Source: a virus
IMG/VR virus record: IMGVR_UViG_3300027896_000075
Coordinates: 1 to 44,967 of that record
DNA length: 44,967 nucleotides
Direction: 5' to 3' (one strand)
Shown here piece after piece: positions 42,019-44,967 of the stretch. The position numbers and the translations under genes were made by a program. A model generated the notes under the pieces. The model saw only the letters and a program-made list of their open reading frames with translations, did not search any database and had not been told where the DNA came from. Each line of letters opens with the position of its first letter. Position 1 is the first letter of the stretch.

Positions 42019-44967
42019 CTACTCTAATCGGACGTACCACTGGTAGAACTTCTCCAGCAGCCCCATGCGCTCGTCCAGAGCCTTCGAGTATTCCTCAATC
42101 TGCTTCTCGTTCAAGGACGCCACAAACTGGCGCTCCGTCTGCTGGCTCCCGGTGAAGGGCCGGCGCGAATAGCTCTGCATAGCCTTGATTATGGCGGTGT
42201 CGCTCGGGTGAGTCTTGCGTAGCTCGTCTAGAATCCTCCTGGCCTTGCCTTCGTCATCGTTGCGGAGAGCGGTCCTCAGTTTTGAGTAACTGGCGGCGTC
42301 CGTCTGCACTTGCTGCCAGCCGGTGGTCTTGGTGAGCCCCTCCTTGGCCATGAACTTCCTGGCCAGTTCTCCGACGTTTCCGGCATCCGAAGCGGCTGGT
42401 TCCACCTTGATGCCGGCGGTGCCAAAGGCTTGGCGCATCATCGAACCTGCCGGCGGTGCGGAGACCATTCCCGGCAAAGCCGCGTGGCCGGCAGCCTGCG
42501 CGTAGCGGCCAAAGGTGATTGGCACGGGCACGGCGGCGCCGGCAGCGGCCTGCAGCCTGCCTCCCGTCGTGGTCGTGCGCTCGCCGGTCGGCGTTACGCC
42601 CGTTCCCAAGATCATCGCGGCCCGGGTGATCGGTTGTTCCTTGTTCCCGGCAATCTGGCTGACGGCATCGGCAAAGGTCGGCTTGGTGTTGTAGAGCCGC
42701 CAGAGGTCGTGAGTGACTTCGTTGAATATCGCCAGAGGACTCAGCCAGAAACCGTGAGAGTCCGCACCGAAACCGGGAATCCAGGCGTCCATCTTGTGGC
42801 CTTCCTCTTCATTCTGCCAAGTCGGCTGCTTGCGGGTGATGAGATTGATTGCCTGCGTGAGCCCGGCCAGGAACAGCAGCCCTTTCCCAATCGCCATGCC
42901 GGTGGTTCCCAGCCCGGTCAATCCTTCCCTCTGTCCGGTGACCTTCGACAAGCCCGTGAGCCTCGCCGTGGACACGACTTCCTTCTTGAGCAAACCTTCA
43001 ACCCACTGCGGTGCCAGGAACAGCATCCGAGCCAGGTCCTGCTGCCACTTCGCCTTGAGAATCCCTTGCCGCCCGATGTTGCCGTAGAAGTTGTTCACGT
43101 CTTTGGCGATGTCGCGCATTAACGCATCGGGGTTAAAGTCGGTGCCGCGTTTGCTTAGGATCGCGTGCTGGCGTTCGTATTCGTGGACCACCGATTCAGA
43201 CATCAAGCCGCGAGTGAACTTGTCGAACAGGAAACGGTTGTACCGCCCCACGCTCGGGTCGAGCGCGGCCTGGAGGCCGCGACGCACAGGGCCGGCCATC
43301 GGAGTAAGGTTGGTCACCAGGTCCTTGTAGAGCGCATCCTGCACGCGGCCGAGGTTCGCGCCCATCTCGCCGTAGAACTTCTCCACGAGTGCTCTGCGGG
43401 TGATTTTACCGTCGCCATAAGGGACAAGCTCCTTGGCCCAATCGGCATCGGCGGGGCGGACGAGGCCCTTGCGCACCGCCTCCGGGATGTCGCGCTCAGC
43501 CCAATCCAGCACGGACACACCTTTTTGACCCAATTCGTAGGTTTGAAGGCCAATGATGGATGTCCCGTAGTAGGTCATCCTGCCCAGGTGGAAGAAATCG
43601 CCAACGAGCAACGTGTGCTTGATTAGCTGGGTAGCGTAGAGAAGGTTCCGCGTCGGGGCGTAGTTCTCGATGACGTTCTCGGCGAACAGATTGTTGAGCC
43701 CGCTGTGATAGTCCTTCAGGACGGCCAGGCCCGTGTTCCCTACCAGCTTGTAACGCGGATCGCCTGGTATCAATCCTCCGCCGCTCGCCTGCTTGGCTTT
43801 GACGGCCATCGGCGTGCCGTCGGGCAGCTTCATGTCCAGCAGCGCCTCTTTCCACTGATCGCGTAGGATTGCGCCAAGGCCCTGGCGGTAGCGGTGGCTG
43901 GCGAGGCTGGCAATGTCGTGGGTCACTCGCATGAAGGGACCAGCTTCCAAGGCGTCGTAGTGGGTCTTAAACGTCCTCGGCTCCCGATACATTCGGCCAA
44001 TTACGGAGGGATTGAATATGGTATCGAAGGAGCGCCAGATGTCCACGAAACGATGCCCAAGGTAGCTCGGCAGCTTCGTGACGACAATCCCGGCGTCATG
44101 CTCCTTGCGGATGATGTCATCCATCGCCTGCCGGGCGCGGTAGGACGTCTCCTGCAAGGCCGGATCATCCCAATGGGCGATGGCGTAGCGGACTTCCTTC
44201 TCGCTGGTGTCAAGGTCGCGGAGCCAACCGCGAGCAACCTGCTTCTGGCGGATGGTGCCAGTCTTGAGCAGGTCTTGCGCCTTCACTCGGCCAGCATCAA
44301 TCTTGGCCAGGAAACCAGGGGCCTCGGTGCGATTGAAACCGGCCTCAACCAACACGTTCGCCGCGTGCAGGACTTCCTTGTTCCCACGCTGCCAGGGCAG
44401 TCTTAGCCGGCCAAGACCTGTGGGCTTCTGTACGGATGGCGCGCGGATGCGGTTTTCGATCTGCTGGGAGAGGTTGCCTTTCTGGTTGTCGGCCGAGTCG
44501 AGCGCCCGAGCGGTGTCCGAAACCAGCCCCCGCCGGCTCACGATCAGGCTGAAGGCTTCACCGGAGCGGTCCACCAGGTCTTTAGCCTCGCGGGCCGAGG
44601 GCATCATGGCGCCGGGCTTTTCTCCCTCCAACTTCAGTGTTGCCCGGCTCTCTTTGTAGCCTTCAGGCATTGTGCCAGTGGGCAATCGGGGCTCAGTTGG
44701 TTCATAGTACGCTTTCGACCCGGATGGCTGGCCGGTTGCGTAGTAGCGCCCTTTCGCTGGCCCAACTCTCAGCGGCCAGCCTGGACCCAGCGGAGGCGCA
44801 CCTGTGGGCGGTCCAGTCGGACGCGCAATCTTCGGCACGTCGAAGCCGCGGGCGAGTGTGCCTTCTTGGGCTTCGGCTTGGCGGGCCACGAAGCGTTGCG
44901 CCTCGGGGGAGAGCGTCTGCCGTGCTGGTTCCGGTGGGAACTTCTGCGGGTAGCGGGCCAGTGGTGT
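42019..44967 (-). CDS. Large polyvalent-type virion/injected protein (LPD38-like region), N-terminus off window
   Basis: At least 982 residues; the frame is open to the right edge, so an internal GTG at 44889 is not the true start. The visible part begins LARYPQKFPPEPARQTLSPE. The N-terminal third is Pro-rich; the centre is helical. Near residues 600-750 lie RYNRFLFDKFTRGLMSESVV, MRDIAKDVNNFYGNIG, RMLFLAPQWVEGLLKKEVVS, a hydrophobic helix IGKGLLFLAGLTQAINL and DAWIPGFGADSHGFWLSPLA. This pattern is typical of the LPD38 domain of large phage polyproteins that are packaged and injected. The protein ends in a helical coil. It faces the recombination genes and belongs to another leftward operon. 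Confidence 0.7.
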   Translation of the reverse strand, partial: TPLARYPQKFPPEPARQTLSPEAQRFVARQAEAQEGTLARGFDVPKIARPTGPPTGAPPLGPGWPLRVGPAKGRYYATGQPSGSKAYYEPTEPRLPTGTMPEGYKESRATLKLEGEKPGAMMPSAREAKDLVDRSGEAFSLIVSRRGLVSDTARALDSADNQKGNLSQQIENRIRAPSVQKPTGLGRLRLPWQRGNKEVLHAANVLVEAGFNRTEAPGFLAKIDAGRVKAQDLLKTGTIRQKQVARGWLRDLDTSEKEVRYAIAHWDDPALQETSYRARQAMDDIIRKEHDAGIVVTKLPSYLGHRFVDIWRSFDTIFNPSVIGRMYREPRTFKTHYDALEAGPFMRVTHDIASLASHRYRQGLGAILRDQWKEALLDMKLPDGTPMAVKAKQASGGGLIPGDPRYKLVGNTGLAVLKDYHSGLNNLFAENVIENYAPTRNLLYATQLIKHTLLVGDFFHLGRMTYYGTSIIGLQTYELGQKGVSVLDWAERDIPEAVRKGLVRPADADWAKELVPYGDGKITRRALVEKFYGEMGANLGRVQDALYKDLVTNLTPMAGPVRRGLQAALDPSVGRYNRFLFDKFTRGLMSESVVHEYERQHAILSKRGTDFNPDALMRDIAKDVNNFYGNIGRQGILKAKWQQDLARMLFLAPQWVEGLLKKEVVSTARLTGLSKVTGQREGLTGLGTTGMAIGKGLLFLAGLTQAINLITRKQPTWQNEEEGHKMDAWIPGFGADSHGFWLSPLAIFNEVTHDLWRLYNTKPTFADAVSQIAGNKEQPITRAAMILGTGVTPTGERTTTTGGRLQAAAGAAVPVPITFGRYAQAAGHAALPGMVSAPPAGSMMRQAFGTAGIKVEPAASDAGNVGELARKFMAKEGLTKTTGWQQVQTDAASYSKLRTALRNDDEGKARRILDELRKTHPSDTAIIKAMQSYSRRPFTGSQQTERQFVASLNEKQIEEYSKALDERMGLLEKFYQWYVRLE

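Noticed and set aside
41898-42155. Rightward frame of 85 codons after the nested pair
   Set aside because: Runs more than 130 bp into the opposing large gene, and its second half is a Ser/Arg/Pro-rich shadow. Only the first 40 codons could be real.
44887-44889. GTG start for the large leftward gene
   Set aside because: The frame continues upstream without a stop to the window edge, so the real start is outside.

Overview
This is a 45-kb piece of a tailed double-stranded DNA phage genome (or prophage), about 58-60% GC, cut at both ends: the first and last genes run off the window. The evidence is a terminase large subunit, portal, scaffold-like and major capsid genes, a tail-fibre-like protein, a lysis-type group, a RecT plus nuclease recombination pair and a GroES-like co-chaperonin, all packed with ATGA, GTGA or TTGA stop/start overlaps. 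A lipobox lipoprotein and several Sec-type signal peptides suggest a Gram-negative host. The host phylum cannot be fixed from sequence alone; Verrucomicrobiota or Planctomycetota is only a guess. I saw no tRNA genes.

Layout. 1-1143 (-): virion protein, C-terminus outside the window. 1189-4563 (+): terminase interrupted by an intein, then an HNH/AP2 endonuclease. 4565-26344 (-): late region, read right to left. It holds small zinc proteins, three glycosyltransferase-like proteins plus a methyltransferase, a fibronectin-III protein, a probable small structured RNA with its own promoter and terminator, zinc-ribbon genes, an HNH-like gene, portal, an ATP-grasp protein, scaffold, an HNH gene, major capsid protein, minor head/tail proteins, a holin/lipoprotein/peptidase group and a tail fibre. 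26345-26421 is a divergent promoter/operator. 26422-30219 (+): early genes, including a possible ribbon-helix-helix regulator, GroES and a trypsin-like protease. 30183-32037 (-): a Lin1244-like replication protein, an NUMOD4/HNH endonuclease and a small unknown. 32130-41894 (+): a DUF3150-like protein, MoxR-type AAA+ ATPase and metallopeptidase-like/VWA trio, many small genes, RecT, a PD-(D/E)XK nuclease and two overlapping unknown genes. 42019-44967 (-): a very large polyvalent-type protein, N-terminus outside.

The most unusual feature is in the terminase. A 301-residue intein (1702-2604) has all splicing blocks but no endonuclease domain in its own frame. A 207-residue Vsr/EDxHD-like endonuclease (1961-2584) is written in the +1 frame inside it, and the last ~43 codons encode the conserved intein C-terminal domain and the conserved nuclease tail at once. 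A second out-of-frame nested pair may exist at 41394-41894.

Three regulatory themes recur. (1) GC hairpins with different stems are followed directly by the tail CGGATTGAAAC, which looks like the 3' end of type I-C CRISPR repeats; several sit just before a start codon. (2) TTGACA promoters have -10 boxes only 6-10 nt from the start codon, so the mRNAs should be leaderless or nearly so. (3) A near-identical ribosome-binding cassette, GAAAGGTAAACAG, precedes several rightward genes.
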